A DNA stretch of 64,000 nucleotides. Source: Bacteroidia bacterium (GTDB lineage: Bacteria; Bacteroidota; Bacteroidia; Flavobacteriales; Flavobacteriaceae). The DNA lies in contig JAUIDI010000005.1 in assembly GCA_030428705.1 (NCBI GenBank), positions 62,001 to 126,000 on the forward strand, given 5' to 3'. Below the pieces are notes generated by a model. It saw only the letters and a list, made by a program, of their open reading frames with translations. It had not been told where the DNA came from and did not search any database. Both the position numbers and the translations under genes were made by a program. Shown here piece after piece: positions 31,519 through 41,124 of this stretch (the first letter of the stretch is position 1; every line of letters begins with the position of its first letter).

Positions 31519-33609
31519 ATGCAAAGTTTTAGAACAGAAATAGAGAACCCGGTAGTCGAAAAAGATATTCTCGAACTGGAACGTAAGATACACGAATTCC
31601 ATAACGGGAAACTTGACGAGGAGAAATTCCGAAGCCTTCGTTTGGCCCGTGGTGTTTACGGTCAACGTCAGCAAGGTGTACAGATGATACGGATCAAACT
31701 GCCGTATGGCAAAGTGACTTCCAATCAATTGCATCGTATTTGTGATGTTTCCGATGAATATTCCACGGGGCGTCTGCATATTACGACACGACAGGATATT
31801 CAAATCCATTATGTTGACCTAGACCGAACACCTGAACTTTGGGCCGAACTCGAAAAAGATAAGGTAACGCTTCGCGAAGCCTGTGGAAATACCGTACGTA
31901 ACGTAACGGCAAGCGAAACTGCCGGAATCGATGTAGACGAACCCTTCGACGTTTCACCTTATGCCGATGCGTTGTTCAAATACTTTCTTCGGAATCCGAT
32001 CGGACAGGAAATGGGAAGGAAGTTCAAGGTTTCCTTTTCCTCGAGCGATGCCGATACAGGACTTTCTTATATGCACGACCTCGGTTTTATCGCCAAGATC
32101 AAAAATGGTATTCGGGGGTTCAAGGTAATGCTTGGTGGCGGGCTGGGCTCGCAACCCCGGCATGCCGATGTACTTTTTGAGTTTCTTCCCTCCGAGAAGA
32201 TCATTCCGTTGATGGATGGCGTCATCCGTGTTTTTGACCGGTACGGCGAACGAAAAAGTAGGGCCAAGGCACGTATGAAATTCTTGTTGAAGGATATCGG
32301 TCTCGACGGGTTCAAAAAGTTGTTGGAAGAAGAACAAAAAGCAGTACCGCATTCGACTTTTGAAATCGATGCGGAAAGCTATCCGCAGGTGAAAGTGGCC
32401 GAAAGCGAAATTCCAAAGGTTGATATAACCGATACCGAAGCTTTTGAAAAATGGAAATCGACGAATATCGTTCCTCAAAAGCAGAAAGGTTTTGTGGCAA
32501 TCGGCATCAAAGTCTTGTTAGGGGATTTCTATACCGATAAGGCAAGATTATTGGCCGACTTGATAAAAAATTATGCCGCAGGGGAAATTCGTTTATCATT
32601 ACGACAGAATATTTTGATTCCGTATGTCAAAGAAGAATTAGTCTCTTTCTTTTATCAAGAACTTGAAAAACTGGGTTTTGTTGAGGCCGGTTATAATAAG
32701 GCGCTCGATATAACCGCTTGTCCCGGTACCGATACCTGTAACCTGGGAATTGCCAGCAGTACCGGAATTGCCGAGGAATTGGAACGGGTCATTAAAAACG
32801 AATATCCGCAATATATTTCCAATCCTGATGTGGCCATCAAGATCAGTGGTTGTATGAATGCCTGCGGACAGCATAATATGGCAAATATCGGCTTTCAGGG
32901 TATGAGCATCCGCACAAAGGATAAGTTGGTCGCCCCGGCGTTACAGGTTTTGTTGGGAGGTGGAAACGATGGTGATGGAAATGGCCGTTTTGCCGATAAA
33001 GTTGTAAAAGTACCGAGTAAAAGAGGCCCAGAGGCGCTACGGTTGATCTTGGATGATTTCGATACCAACGGAAATGGCAAATCGTATGCTGATTATTATC
33101 AGGAAAAAGGGCAAATGTATTTCTATGATTTTCTGACCCCATTATCCGATATTGAAAATTTGATTCCCGAAGCTTTTATCGATTGGGGCAATACCGAGAA
33201 ATATAAAAAAGAAATCGGTATCGGCGAATGTGCAGGGGTCGTTATCGATTTGATCGCTACGCTGCTGTTGGAAAGCCAAGAAAAAATCGACAAGGCAAAG
33301 GAGGCCTTCGAAGCTGGAAAATGGGCCGCGAGCATCTATCATTCCTATTCTTCGATGGTAAATTCCGCCAAAGCTTTGTTGACTGCTGAAAAGACGAAAG
33401 TCAATACCCATGCCAGCATTATCAAGGATTTTGATGAAAAATTTGTGCGCAATGGAAGGATTGCCATATCAGGCGGATTTGAGGGAATGGTACTGCAATT
33501 GAACAAAAAAGAACCGAGCGAAGCATTTGCCGAAAGCTATATGGAAGATGCCGATAGGTTTTTACAAAAAGTGGAAAACTTCAGAAAACTGGAATTGGCC
33601 CATGTATAA
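31519..33609 (+). CDS. siroheme sulfite/nitrite reductase fused to a HEPN-like domain
   Basis: A 696-residue protein. Residues 1-~540 form a ferredoxin-dependent sulfite/nitrite reductase: two ferrodoxin-like half-repeats (RLARGVYGQRQQGVQMIRIK, then STGRLHITTRQDIQIHYVD with the substrate-binding Arg residues) and the cluster motif CPGTDTC (C-x5-C) with GCMNACGQH (C-x3-C), holding [4Fe-4S] and siroheme. Residues ~560-696 are a HEPN-like helical bundle (LESQEKIDKAKEAFEAGKWA and onward). The HEPN part lacks an obvious R-x4-6-H ribonuclease motif. In this gene set sulfite is the expected substrate: it lies after cysHDN and before siroheme genes and a flavoprotein donor. Its stop overlaps the start of the methyltransferase gene by eight bases. 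Confidence 0.88.
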   Translation: MQSFRTEIENPVVEKDILELERKIHEFHNGKLDEEKFRSLRLARGVYGQRQQGVQMIRIKLPYGKVTSNQLHRICDVSDEYSTGRLHITTRQDIQIHYVDLDRTPELWAELEKDKVTLREACGNTVRNVTASETAGIDVDEPFDVSPYADALFKYFLRNPIGQEMGRKFKVSFSSSDADTGLSYMHDLGFIAKIKNGIRGFKVMLGGGLGSQPRHADVLFEFLPSEKIIPLMDGVIRVFDRYGERKSRAKARMKFLLKDIGLDGFKKLLEEEQKAVPHSTFEIDAESYPQVKVAESEIPKVDITDTEAFEKWKSTNIVPQKQKGFVAIGIKVLLGDFYTDKARLLADLIKNYAAGEIRLSLRQNILIPYVKEELVSFFYQELEKLGFVEAGYNKALDITACPGTDTCNLGIASSTGIAEELERVIKNEYPQYISNPDVAIKISGCMNACGQHNMANIGFQGMSIRTKDKLVAPALQVLLGGGNDGDGNGRFADKVVKVPSKRGPEALRLILDDFDTNGNGKSYADYYQEKGQMYFYDFLTPLSDIENLIPEAFIDWGNTEKYKKEIGIGECAGVVIDLIATLLLESQEKIDKAKEAFEAGKWAASIYHSYSSMVNSAKALLTAEKTKVNTHASIIKDFDEKFVRNGRIAISGGFEGMVLQLNKKEPSEAFAESYMEDADRFLQKVENFRKLELAHV

Positions 33610-34369
33610 AGAACCAAAATTGACCGTAGTCGGGGCTGGCCCCGGTGACGTGGAACTTATCACGCTTAAGGCCATCAAAGCTCTGAAAGATGCCGATGTG
33701 GTCTTGTATGATGCGTTGGTCGATACCGAATTGTTGGAATATGCATTTCGGGCCGAGCATATTTTTGTGGGCAAACGTAGGGGATGCTATGCCTATCAAC
33801 AAGAGCAGATCAACGAACTGATTGTAAGTCGGGCCAAAACACAGGGCCATGTAGTGCGTTTAAAAGGAGGAGATCCGTTCGTGTTCGGCCGAGGTGCCGA
33901 GGAAATGGAACATGCCGCCGCCCACGGATTAGAAGTCGAAATGGTTCCGGGTATATCTTCCTGTCTTTCAGTAGCTGCTTCCCAAAACATTCCCGTGACC
34001 AAAAGAGGCTTTTCGGAAAGTTTTTGGGTCATCACGGGCACCACCAAAGAACACAGGTTATCTAATGATGTTCGATTGGCGGCCAAATCGAGTGCGACTG
34101 TGGTCATTTTAATGGGAATGTCAAAGCTTTCGCAGATTGTGGAGCTTTTCAATAAAGAAGGAAAATCGAAAACCCCGATTGCCATCATCCAAAACGGAAC
34201 GAGGTTAGATGAAAAAATCGGAATCGGAACGATTGATTCCATCATGGAAGAGGTAGAACGGCAAGGTTTGGCCAATCCTGCAATCATCATTATCGGTGAA
34301 GTGGTTCGACATAGAAGACAAATCCTTGCTATCAAAGAACAATACGGCGAGAAAGAGTTGATTTATTAA
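33602..34369 (+). CDS. cobA: uroporphyrinogen-III C-methyltransferase
   Basis: A 255-residue SAM-dependent enzyme that makes precorrin-2, the first step to siroheme. Seen: VVGAGPGDVELITLKAIKAL at the N-terminus; YDALVDTELLEYA; VGKRRGCYAYQQEQINELIV; RLKGGDPFVFGRGAEEMEHA, the family signature; and VPGISSCLSVAASQNIPVTK. The start at 33602 overlaps the last codons of the sulfite reductase gene, so translation is probably coupled; an ATG at 33527 lies inside that gene and is rejected. The length fits a single-domain SUMT (CysG C-terminal half). Confidence 0.93.
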   Translation: MYKEPKLTVVGAGPGDVELITLKAIKALKDADVVLYDALVDTELLEYAFRAEHIFVGKRRGCYAYQQEQINELIVSRAKTQGHVVRLKGGDPFVFGRGAEEMEHAAAHGLEVEMVPGISSCLSVAASQNIPVTKRGFSESFWVITGTTKEHRLSNDVRLAAKSSATVVILMGMSKLSQIVELFNKEGKSKTPIAIIQNGTRLDEKIGIGTIDSIMEEVERQGLANPAIIIIGEVVRHRRQILAIKEQYGEKELIY

Positions 34370-34371
34370 TA

Positions 34372-34950
34372 ATGGAACGCAATAACCTATATCCCATATT
34401 TCTCAAAACATCGAATCTTCAAATTTTGATTGTGGGCGGGGGTAACGTTGCCGAGGAGAAATTGACCTTTTTGACCAAATCGAGTCCCGATGCGAAAGTG
34501 ACTATGGTAGCGCCCATGTTCCGGAAAGCTACCAAAGACTTGGCACGTAAATTTGATGTCGAACTGATTACCGATTCGTACCATGCCAAATACCTAATGG
34601 GAAAACACATGGTCATTGCGGCCACGAATGTACCCGAAATTAATATTCGGGTGTATAATGATTGCAGATCATTTGACAAATTGGTCAATGTAGCCGATAA
34701 TCCGCCCTATTGTGATTTTTATATGGGCGGAATAGTCACGAAAGGAAATGTCAAGATTGCGATTTCGACAAATGGAAAATCACCGACCACGGCAAAACGG
34801 TTGCGTCAATTTTTCGAGGATGTGATTCCCGAGGATATTAATAAAATGGTACACAATTTAAACGAATACAGAAAGACGTTAAAGGGCGATTTTGAACAAA
34901 AAGTGGATAAAATGAACGAGATTACCCAAAAACTGGTCGAAAAGATTTAA
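34372..34950 (+). CDS. precorrin-2 dehydrogenase / sirohydrochlorin ferrochelatase-like
   Basis: A 192-residue enzyme matching the N-terminal half of CysG and yeast Met8p, which oxidises precorrin-2 with NAD+ and may insert iron to give siroheme. Seen: FLKTSNLQILIVGGGNVAEE, the Rossmann GGGNVA; VTMVAPMFRKATKDLARKFD; VIAATNVPEINIRVYNDC; VNVADNPPYCDFYMGGIVTK; and IAISTNGKSPTTAKRLRQFF. It begins two bases after the methyltransferase stop and completes siroheme supply for the upstream reductase. Single-domain split from the methyltransferase is common outside enterobacteria. Confidence 0.9.
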   Translation: MERNNLYPIFLKTSNLQILIVGGGNVAEEKLTFLTKSSPDAKVTMVAPMFRKATKDLARKFDVELITDSYHAKYLMGKHMVIAATNVPEINIRVYNDCRSFDKLVNVADNPPYCDFYMGGIVTKGNVKIAISTNGKSPTTAKRLRQFFEDVIPEDINKMVHNLNEYRKTLKGDFEQKVDKMNEITQKLVEKI

Positions 34951-34963
34951 AAATAAGTTCAGA

Positions 34964-36025
34964 ATGATAAAAACAGATATACTAATAATAGGGGCAGGTC
35001 CAACGGGACTGTTCACGGTTTTCGAAGCAGGATTATTAAAACTAAAATGCCACTTGATAGATGCCCTACCGCAACCGGGCGGACAGTGTTCCGAAATCTA
35101 CCCTAAGAAACCGATTTATGATATACCGGCCTTTCCCGAGATTTTGGCGGGCGATTTGGTCGATAACCTAATGGAACAGATCAAACCTTTCAAGCCTGGA
35201 TTCACACTAGGTGAACGAGCCGAAACACTCGATAAGCAAGAAGACGGATCGTTTGTGGTGACTACTAACAAAGGTACCCGACATCAAGCTCCCGTAGTCG
35301 TAATTGCAGGAGGTTTGGGTTCTTTTGAACCACGAAAGCCACCCATAGAAAATATTCAGGATTTTGAAGATAAAGGTGTGGCCTATATGGTCAAAGATCC
35401 AGAAGTCTATCGCGGTAAAAAAGTAGTTATTGCGGGCGGGGGAGATTCCGCCTTGGACTGGTCGATTTTCTTGGCCGATGTTGCTTCTGAAGTTTCCCTC
35501 GTGCATCGAAGGAATGAATTTAGGGGTGCATTGGATTCCGTTGAAAAAGCATCGGAATTGGCAAAATTGGGTAAGATAAAACTCTTTACCGAGGCGGAGG
35601 TAAAAAAGCTATATGGTGATGAAAAACTTGAAGCCGTGGTCGTTAGGCATAATGATTCTGCTAAAGGAGAAACCTATTTAGAGGTGGATAGTTTTATACC
35701 CTTGTTTGGACTTTCCCCTAAATTGGGACCGATAGGTGATTGGGGGTTGGAAATCGAAAAAAATGCCATCAAGGTGAACAATGCCAAAGACTATCAGACC
35801 AATATTCCGGGAGTTTTTGCTATCGGTGATGTCAATACCTATGAAGGCAAACTGAAACTGATATTGTCGGGCTTCCACGAAGCGGCCGTGATGTGCCAAT
35901 ATGCGTACCAGATTATCAATCCTGGAAAGCGTTACGTTATGAAATACACCACTGTAGGCGGCGTAGAAGGTTTTGATGGTAGTAAAAAGGAAGCCAAAAA
36001 AGAAGTGGTGCAAAGTATTGTTTGA
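34964..36025 (+). CDS. NAD(P)H-dependent flavoprotein reductase (ferredoxin-NADP reductase-like)
   Basis: A 353-residue FAD/NAD(P) oxidoreductase with the thioredoxin-reductase-like fold of YumC-type ferredoxin-NADP reductases. Seen: ILIIGAGPTGLFTVFEAGLL for FAD; PGGQCSEIYPKKPIYDIPAF, where the redox Cys pair of thioredoxin reductase is absent; VVIAGGGDSALDWSIFLADV for NAD(P); and GVFAIGDVNTYEGKLKLILS for FAD closure. It is the last gene of the sulfate unit and ends at a strong terminator. It most likely delivers NADPH electrons, through a ferredoxin, to the sulfite reductase; that link is inferred from position. Confidence 0.85.
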   Translation: MIKTDILIIGAGPTGLFTVFEAGLLKLKCHLIDALPQPGGQCSEIYPKKPIYDIPAFPEILAGDLVDNLMEQIKPFKPGFTLGERAETLDKQEDGSFVVTTNKGTRHQAPVVVIAGGLGSFEPRKPPIENIQDFEDKGVAYMVKDPEVYRGKKVVIAGGGDSALDWSIFLADVASEVSLVHRRNEFRGALDSVEKASELAKLGKIKLFTEAEVKKLYGDEKLEAVVVRHNDSAKGETYLEVDSFIPLFGLSPKLGPIGDWGLEIEKNAIKVNNAKDYQTNIPGVFAIGDVNTYEGKLKLILSGFHEAAVMCQYAYQIINPGKRYVMKYTTVGGVEGFDGSKKEAKKEVVQSIV

Positions 36026-36055
36026 AAAATTTGCTGTGATACTGAATTAGCTTCG

Positions 36056-36088
36056 ACCTCCAAATTCAAAATTTGGAGGTTTTTTTTG
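36056..36088 (+). terminator. terminator of the sulfate-assimilation unit
   Basis: An 11-bp perfect stem (ACCTCCAAATT at 36056-36066 with AATTTGGAGGT at 36070-36080) is followed by seven T residues. Confidence 0.92.
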
Positions 36089-36120
36089 GATTCCGTAATT
36101 TTAAAAACCAAGTGGTTTTC

Positions 36121-36151
36121 TTGCTTTTAAGAACCGCGTATCGTTACTTTG
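36121..36151 (+). promoter_or_regulatory. promoter of the metH-metF unit
   Basis: TTG at 36121-36123 and TTACTTTG at 36144-36151 (one mismatch to TAnnTTTG) are 20 bases apart. A SAM-I aptamer begins 28 bases downstream. Confidence 0.45.
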
Positions 36152-36178
36152 TACCCAGTTCATATAAAAATTGAAATC

Positions 36179-36285
36179 GTTATCAAGAAAGGTGGAGGGA
36201 CTAGACCCTATGAAACCTTAGCAACCCTTTAACTTTAAAGAAGGTGCTACATTCTATCCCGTAAAAAATAATCGGGACAGATAAC
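36179..36285 (+). ncRNA. SAM-I (S-box) riboswitch before metH
   Basis: P1 is GTTATC (36179-36184) with GATAAC (36280-36285). The core GGTGGAGGGACTAGACCC, TGAAACCTTAGCAACC and GAAGGTGCTACATTC follows the S-box consensus closely, and a short P4 (ATCCCG/CGGGA) closes before P1. It is 107 bases long, more compact than the copy at 18264. It lies 109 bases before the split metH genes and should lower metH-metF expression at high SAM. A weak hairpin (AAAATGA/TCATTTT, from 36288) follows. Confidence 0.93.
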
Positions 36286-36394
36286 TCAAAAATGAGGTCT
36301 TTCATTTTATCTTTCCTGATCATACTATACGATTTTACAAAACGTTTGCGATATGGCAACCCTTACAAGTCTATGGGTGTTATGAATATGTTTT

Positions 36395-37399
36395 ATGAGT
36401 GATATCAAAGAAATATTAAAGGAAAGAATTTTGGTGTTGGACGGTGCCATGGGTACTATGCTCCAACGTTACAAATTTCAAGAGGAGGATTTTCGGGGCG
36501 AACGATTTAAAGATTGGGAGTATCCTTTACAGGGAAACAACGACTTGCTTTCATTGACGCAACCTGAGGCCATTGCGGAAGTGCACCGAAAGTATTTTGC
36601 CGCTGGTGCCGATATTGTGGAAACAAATACTTTTTCGGGGACGACCATTGCCATGGCCGACTATCATATGGAAAATTTGGTGTATGAGTTGAACTATGAA
36701 TCGGCCAAGATCGCCAAAAAGGTTGCCGACGAATTCACAGCTAAAGAACCCCATAAACCGAGGTTTGTGGCCGGAAGTATGGGCCCAACGAACAAGACGG
36801 CAAGTATGTCTCCCGATGTAAACGATCCGGGGTTTAGGGGCATTTCATTTGAAGAGCTACGCGTAGCATATAAAGAACAGGCTGAAGCTTTGTTGGATGG
36901 CGGTTCCGATTTGTTGTTGGTAGAAACCATTTTTGACACCCTCAATGCCAAAGCAGCACTTTTTGCAATCGAGGAAGTCAAGGAAGAACGGAATATCGAC
37001 GTGCCGATCATGGTCAGTGGTACGATTACCGATGCGTCCGGTAGAACGCTTTCCGGGCAGACTGCCGGGGCATTTCTAATTTCGATATCCCATATTCCGA
37101 TACTTTCGGTCGGGTTTAATTGTGCCCTTGGGGCAAGTCAATTGGTGCCACACTTGGAAGTGATATCCAAAAGGTCGGAACATTTTATCTCGGCCCACCC
37201 CAATGCAGGTTTACCGAATGCCTTTGGCGAATATGACGAATCTCCTGAACAAATGGCAGAACAGATCAAGGAATATGTAGAAAAAGGATTGGTCAATATC
37301 GTTGGAGGATGTTGTGGTACTACACCGGAACACATTACGGCCATTGCCGAGTTGGTCAAGAATTATGCGCCAAGACATTCACTGGTCGAAAATAGATAA
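36395..37399 (+). CDS. metH: methionine synthase, homocysteine-binding part (split MetH)
   Basis: A 334-residue protein matching the N-terminal homocysteine/zinc domain of cobalamin-dependent methionine synthase. Seen: ILVLDGAMGTMLQRYKFQEE; ADIVETNTFSGTTIAMADY; GSMGPTNKTASMSPDVNDPG; SVGFNCALGASQLVP, with the first zinc Cys; and IVGGCCGTTPEHI, with the other two. The remaining MetH domains are in the next gene, which starts at the base after this stop codon. The split is at the natural boundary between homocysteine and folate domains and is normal for Bacteroidota, so it is not a frameshift. Confidence 0.95.
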   Translation: MSDIKEILKERILVLDGAMGTMLQRYKFQEEDFRGERFKDWEYPLQGNNDLLSLTQPEAIAEVHRKYFAAGADIVETNTFSGTTIAMADYHMENLVYELNYESAKIAKKVADEFTAKEPHKPRFVAGSMGPTNKTASMSPDVNDPGFRGISFEELRVAYKEQAEALLDGGSDLLLVETIFDTLNAKAALFAIEEVKEERNIDVPIMVSGTITDASGRTLSGQTAGAFLISISHIPILSVGFNCALGASQLVPHLEVISKRSEHFISAHPNAGLPNAFGEYDESPEQMAEQIKEYVEKGLVNIVGGCCGTTPEHITAIAELVKNYAPRHSLVENR

Positions 37400-40108
37400 A
37401 TGGAAAAATCAAGATACTTAAAATTAAGTGGCCTTGAACCACTAACTGTTACCCCGGAAAGCAATTTCGTCAATGTGGGTGAGCGCACCAATGTTGCAGG
37501 TTCGAAAAAATTTTTAAGACTGATAAAAGAGGGCAACTTTGAGGAAGCATTGGATGTAGCCCGAGATCAAGTCGAAGGTGGTGCACAGATTATCGATATC
37601 AATATGGACGATGGCCTTATCGATGGTAAGGAAGCGATGGTCAGGTTTTTGAACCTGGTCATGGCCGAGCCTGATATAGCGCGGGTACCCATTATGATCG
37701 ACAGTTCGAAGTGGGAAATCATAGAAGCCGGACTCCAAGTGGTACAGGGTAAATGTGTTGTAAATTCCATTAGTCTTAAAGAAGGTGAGGAGGAATTTAT
37801 CCACCATGCAAAATTGATCAAGAGATATGGTGCCGCGGTCATCGTAATGGCCTTTGATGAGGTCGGGCAGGCCGATAATTACGATCGGCGTATAGAAATT
37901 GCGAAACGTTCGTATGATATTTTGGTCGATAAAGTTGGTTTTCCGCCAGAAGATATCATTTTCGACCTCAATATTTTTCCGGTCGCTACGGGAATGGACG
38001 AGCACAAATTGAACGCACTTGATTTTATCAATGCCACCAAATGGGTGCGAGAAAATTTGGCGCATGTGAGCGTAAGTGGGGGTGTCAGCAATGTGTCATT
38101 TTCGTTCCGGGGAAACAACCCGGTTCGGGAAGCCATGCATTCTGTTTTCTTGTACCATGCCATCAAGGCGGGGATGAACATGGGTATTGTGAACCCCACC
38201 ATGTTGGAGGTCTATGACGATATTCCCGAAGATTTGTTGGAACATGTTGAGGACGTCATGTTGAACAGGCGGGATGACGCGACCGAAAGACTGCTTGATT
38301 TTGCCGAGTCGGTTATCGGAAAGACCAAGGAGAGTAAGGTGGATTTGTCATGGCGAAAAGAACCTTTGCAAGAAAGGATAACTCGTGCCCTGGTCAAGGG
38401 TATCGATCAATATATCGAAGAAGATGTTGAGGAAGCCAGACAATCTGCGAATAAACCTATTGAGGTCATAGAAGGCCATTTGATGACCGGAATGAACGTT
38501 GTTGGCGACCTTTTTGGAAGTGGAAAAATGTTCTTGCCGCAGGTGGTCAAATCTGCGCGGGTAATGAAAAAAGCCGTTGCCTATCTTCTTCCCTTTATTG
38601 AGGAAGAAAAGTTGCTCAATCCTCAACTCGGAGATTCAGAGGGGAACGGAAAGATCTTAATGGCAACGGTAAAAGGGGACGTACACGATATTGGAAAGAA
38701 TATTGTCAGTGTGGTATTGGCCTGTAACAATTATGAAATTGTCGACTTGGGGGTAATGGTACCACCTGAAAAAATAATTGCGGAAGCCATAGAACATGAA
38801 GTCGATATCATTGGGTTGAGTGGATTGATTACACCATCGCTCGACGAAATGGTGCACCTCGCCAAAGAAATGGAACGACAGAACTTTAAGGTGCCGTTGT
38901 TGATCGGTGGGGCGACCACCAGTAAGGCACATACTGCGGTAAAGATAGACCCGCAGTACAGTCAGGCCGTAGTGCATGTAAACGATGCCTCAAGGGCCGT
39001 AACCGTGGTGGGAGATTTATTGCAAAAAGAGACTTCCGAGGGGTATAAAAAATCCATCAAGGAAGATTATGATGTCTTTCGCCGGAAATTCATGAACCGC
39101 TCGCAACACAAAGAGTATAAATCCATCGAAGCCGCACGGGAAAATAAATTCCAGATTGACTGGGAAACTTCTGATATAATTGAACCCAAAGAATTGGGAA
39201 TCCAGGTCATAGAAGACCTTGAGCTGGAAAAACTTATCGACTATATCGATTGGACGCCTTTTTTCAGAAGTTGGGAACTGCACGGGAAATATCCTGATAT
39301 ATTGACCGATGAAATAGTCGGCGTACAGGCGACAGAGCTGTTTTCGGATGCCCAAGAAATGTTGAAAAAGGTAATCGATGAAAAACAGTTGAAGGCCAAA
39401 GGTATTTTTGGACTGTTTCCAGCAAACACGATTTATAATGATGATATAGAATTGATTATTTCTACCCCTTCGGGAGAGATGTCCGAAGGACAAAGGAGGA
39501 TTTTTAGAACCCTCCGCCAACAACTCCAGCGAAAAGAAGGGGTGCCCGATTATGCATTGGCCGATTTTATCGCTCCAAAAGAAAGCGGCAGACCGGATTA
39601 TATCGGTTGTTTTTGTGTTACGGCTGGTTTTGGCACCGACGAACTGGCTGAGCAATACCGTAAAAACCTGGATGATTACAATTCCATATTGATAAAGGCA
39701 TTGGCCGATAGGTTGGCAGAGGCTTTTGCCGAATACCTGCATAAGGAGGTTCGTACTAAGTATTGGGGTTATGCTGCAAATGAAGATTTGACGAATGAAG
39801 ATTTGATCAATGAGGCATACAAAGGAATTCGCCCGGCCCCCGGTTATCCCGCTTGTCCGGATCATTTGGAGAAATTGACTATCTGGGAAATACTTGATGT
39901 CGAAAAAAGAATTGGCGTAAAATTGACGGAAAGCTTGGCCATGTGGCCAGCGGCTTCCGTGTCCGGATACTATTTTGCCAATCCCGAAGCGCGTTATTTC
40001 GGATTGGGGAAAATAAAGGAAGACCAAGTAAAGGATTATGCTGAGCGAAAAGGGATGGATTTTGAAGAGGCTGTTAAATGGCTAGCGCCGAATGTTGCCG
40101 ATGATTAA
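37400..40108 (+). CDS. metH: methionine synthase, folate/cobalamin/activation part (split MetH)
   Basis: A 902-residue protein with the remaining three MetH domains. The pterin-binding domain starts at [16 protein letters not shown] and includes [16 protein letters not shown]. The cobalamin cap and Rossmann domain have [20 protein letters not shown], the D-x-H-x-x-G cobalamin His motif, and [17 protein letters not shown]. The SAM-binding reactivation domain at the C-terminus has [17 protein letters not shown]. It needs vitamin B12. It follows the homocysteine part with no gap and precedes metF by 11 bases, giving a complete methyl-transfer unit under one SAM-I riboswitch. Confidence 0.96.
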   Translation: MEKSRYLKLSGLEPLTVTPESNFVNVGERTNVAGSKKFLRLIKEGNFEEALDVARDQVEGGAQIIDINMDDGLIDGKEAMVRFLNLVMAEPDIARVPIMIDSSKWEIIEAGLQVVQGKCVVNSISLKEGEEEFIHHAKLIKRYGAAVIVMAFDEVGQADNYDRRIEIAKRSYDILVDKVGFPPEDIIFDLNIFPVATGMDEHKLNALDFINATKWVRENLAHVSVSGGVSNVSFSFRGNNPVREAMHSVFLYHAIKAGMNMGIVNPTMLEVYDDIPEDLLEHVEDVMLNRRDDATERLLDFAESVIGKTKESKVDLSWRKEPLQERITRALVKGIDQYIEEDVEEARQSANKPIEVIEGHLMTGMNVVGDLFGSGKMFLPQVVKSARVMKKAVAYLLPFIEEEKLLNPQLGDSEGNGKILMATVKGDVHDIGKNIVSVVLACNNYEIVDLGVMVPPEKIIAEAIEHEVDIIGLSGLITPSLDEMVHLAKEMERQNFKVPLLIGGATTSKAHTAVKIDPQYSQAVVHVNDASRAVTVVGDLLQKETSEGYKKSIKEDYDVFRRKFMNRSQHKEYKSIEAARENKFQIDWETSDIIEPKELGIQVIEDLELEKLIDYIDWTPFFRSWELHGKYPDILTDEIVGVQATELFSDAQEMLKKVIDEKQLKAKGIFGLFPANTIYNDDIELIISTPSGEMSEGQRRIFRTLRQQLQRKEGVPDYALADFIAPKESGRPDYIGCFCVTAGFGTDELAEQYRKNLDDYNSILIKALADRLAEAFAEYLHKEVRTKYWGYAANEDLTNEDLINEAYKGIRPAPGYPACPDHLEKLTIWEILDVEKRIGVKLTESLAMWPAASVSGYYFANPEARYFGLGKIKEDQVKDYAERKGMDFEEAVKWLAPNVADD

Positions 40109-40119
40109 AGAATTTAAAA

Positions 40120-41073
40120 ATGAAAGTAACCGATCATATCAAAGAAGCAAAAGGAAAAACATTGTTTTCCTTTGAAATCATTCCTCCGGTAAAAGGAAGG
40201 AACATAAAAGAACTCTATGACAATATCGATCCATTGATGGAGTTCGACCCTCCTTTTATCGATGTGACCACTTCCCGTGAAGAATACATTTATATCGATC
40301 GAGAAGGTTTGTTGGATAAAAAATTGACCCGCATGCGTCCTGGTACCGTGGGCATTTGCGCCTCAATCAAACATAAGTATGATGTAGATACGGTGCCACA
40401 CGTGCTATGTGGAGGTTTTACCAAAGAAGAGACCGAATATCTTTTGGTTGATTGTCATTATTTGGGCATAGATAACGTGATGGCCCTTCGCGGCGACGCC
40501 ATGCGCGAAGAAAAATATTTTGAACCGACCAAGGGTGGACACCATTATGCACTCGGACTCGTGAAGCAGATTCACGATTTGAACTGTGGAAAATACCTTC
40601 ACGATGTTATCGAGACCGATGACTGCGCCCATTTCTGCATTGGGGTAGCGGGCTATCCTGAAAAACATATGGAAGCACCATCTTTGAAATCCGACCTGCA
40701 ACGGTTAAAGGAAAAGGTCGATGCAGGTGCCGATTATGTGGTAACCCAGATGTTCTTTGACAATAAAAAATATTTTGAATTTGTAGATGCTGCCAGGGAA
40801 GCGGGCATCGATGTTCCCATTATCCCCGGAATTAAACCTATTGCCGTTAAACGCCACTTGAATTTGCTGCCTCAGGTCTTCAAGATAGACCTACCGCAAG
40901 ACCTTGTTGATGCCGTAGACTCCTGTAAAGACAATAAGGCCGTGCGACAAGTGGGTATCGAATGGTGCATCGAACAATCAAAAGAACTGAAAGCGGCCGG
41001 TGTTCCCGTATTGCATTATTATTCAATGGGCAAGTCCGACAACATACATGCGATAGCGAAATCGGTCTTTTAA
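40120..41073 (+). CDS. metF: 5,10-methylenetetrahydrofolate reductase
   Basis: A 317-residue flavoenzyme making 5-methyl-THF, the methyl donor of MetH. Seen: LFSFEIIPPVKGRNIKELYD with the catalytic Glu region; FIDVTTSREEYIYIDREGLL; NVMALRGDAMREEKYFEPTK, with the folate-binding R-G-D; FCIGVAGYPEKHMEAPSL; and DYVVTQMFFDNKKYFEFVD. It is the last gene of the metH-metF unit. No terminator is obvious; a TACGA-type repeat follows in reverse orientation. Confidence 0.95.
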   Translation: MKVTDHIKEAKGKTLFSFEIIPPVKGRNIKELYDNIDPLMEFDPPFIDVTTSREEYIYIDREGLLDKKLTRMRPGTVGICASIKHKYDVDTVPHVLCGGFTKEETEYLLVDCHYLGIDNVMALRGDAMREEKYFEPTKGGHHYALGLVKQIHDLNCGKYLHDVIETDDCAHFCIGVAGYPEKHMEAPSLKSDLQRLKEKVDAGADYVVTQMFFDNKKYFEFVDAAREAGIDVPIIPGIKPIAVKRHLNLLPQVFKIDLPQDLVDAVDSCKDNKAVRQVGIEWCIEQSKELKAAGVPVLHYYSMGKSDNIHAIAKSVF

Positions 41074-41079
41074 TTTCAT

Positions 41080-41106
41080 ATGTCTTACTCCGTATTTCGT
41101 ACTTGA
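41080..41106 (-). repeat. dispersed repeat, TACGA type, reverse orientation
   Basis: On the minus strand it reads TTCAAGTACGAAATACGGAG, matching the copies at 23281 and 52511. Confidence 0.45.
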
Positions 41107-41124
41107 ACCTTACCTTTACATCCC

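Noticed and set aside
31954-32478. Minus-strand open frame opposite the sulfite reductase.
   Set aside because: It is antisense to conserved siroheme-reductase codons and shows no protein family features.
33527-33601. Earlier start for the uroporphyrinogen methyltransferase.
   Set aside because: It lies inside the conserved end of the sulfite reductase gene; the ATG at 33602 begins at the conserved family start.
39017-40027. Long minus-strand open frame (336 codons) opposite metH.
   Set aside because: It has no recognisable domain and lies fully within the well-supported metH coding sequence; its length reflects codon bias.
36395-40108. metH in two adjoining genes looked like a frameshift or broken gene.
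   Set aside because: The split falls at a domain boundary, the second gene has its own ATG at the next base, and split MetH is standard in Bacteroidota.
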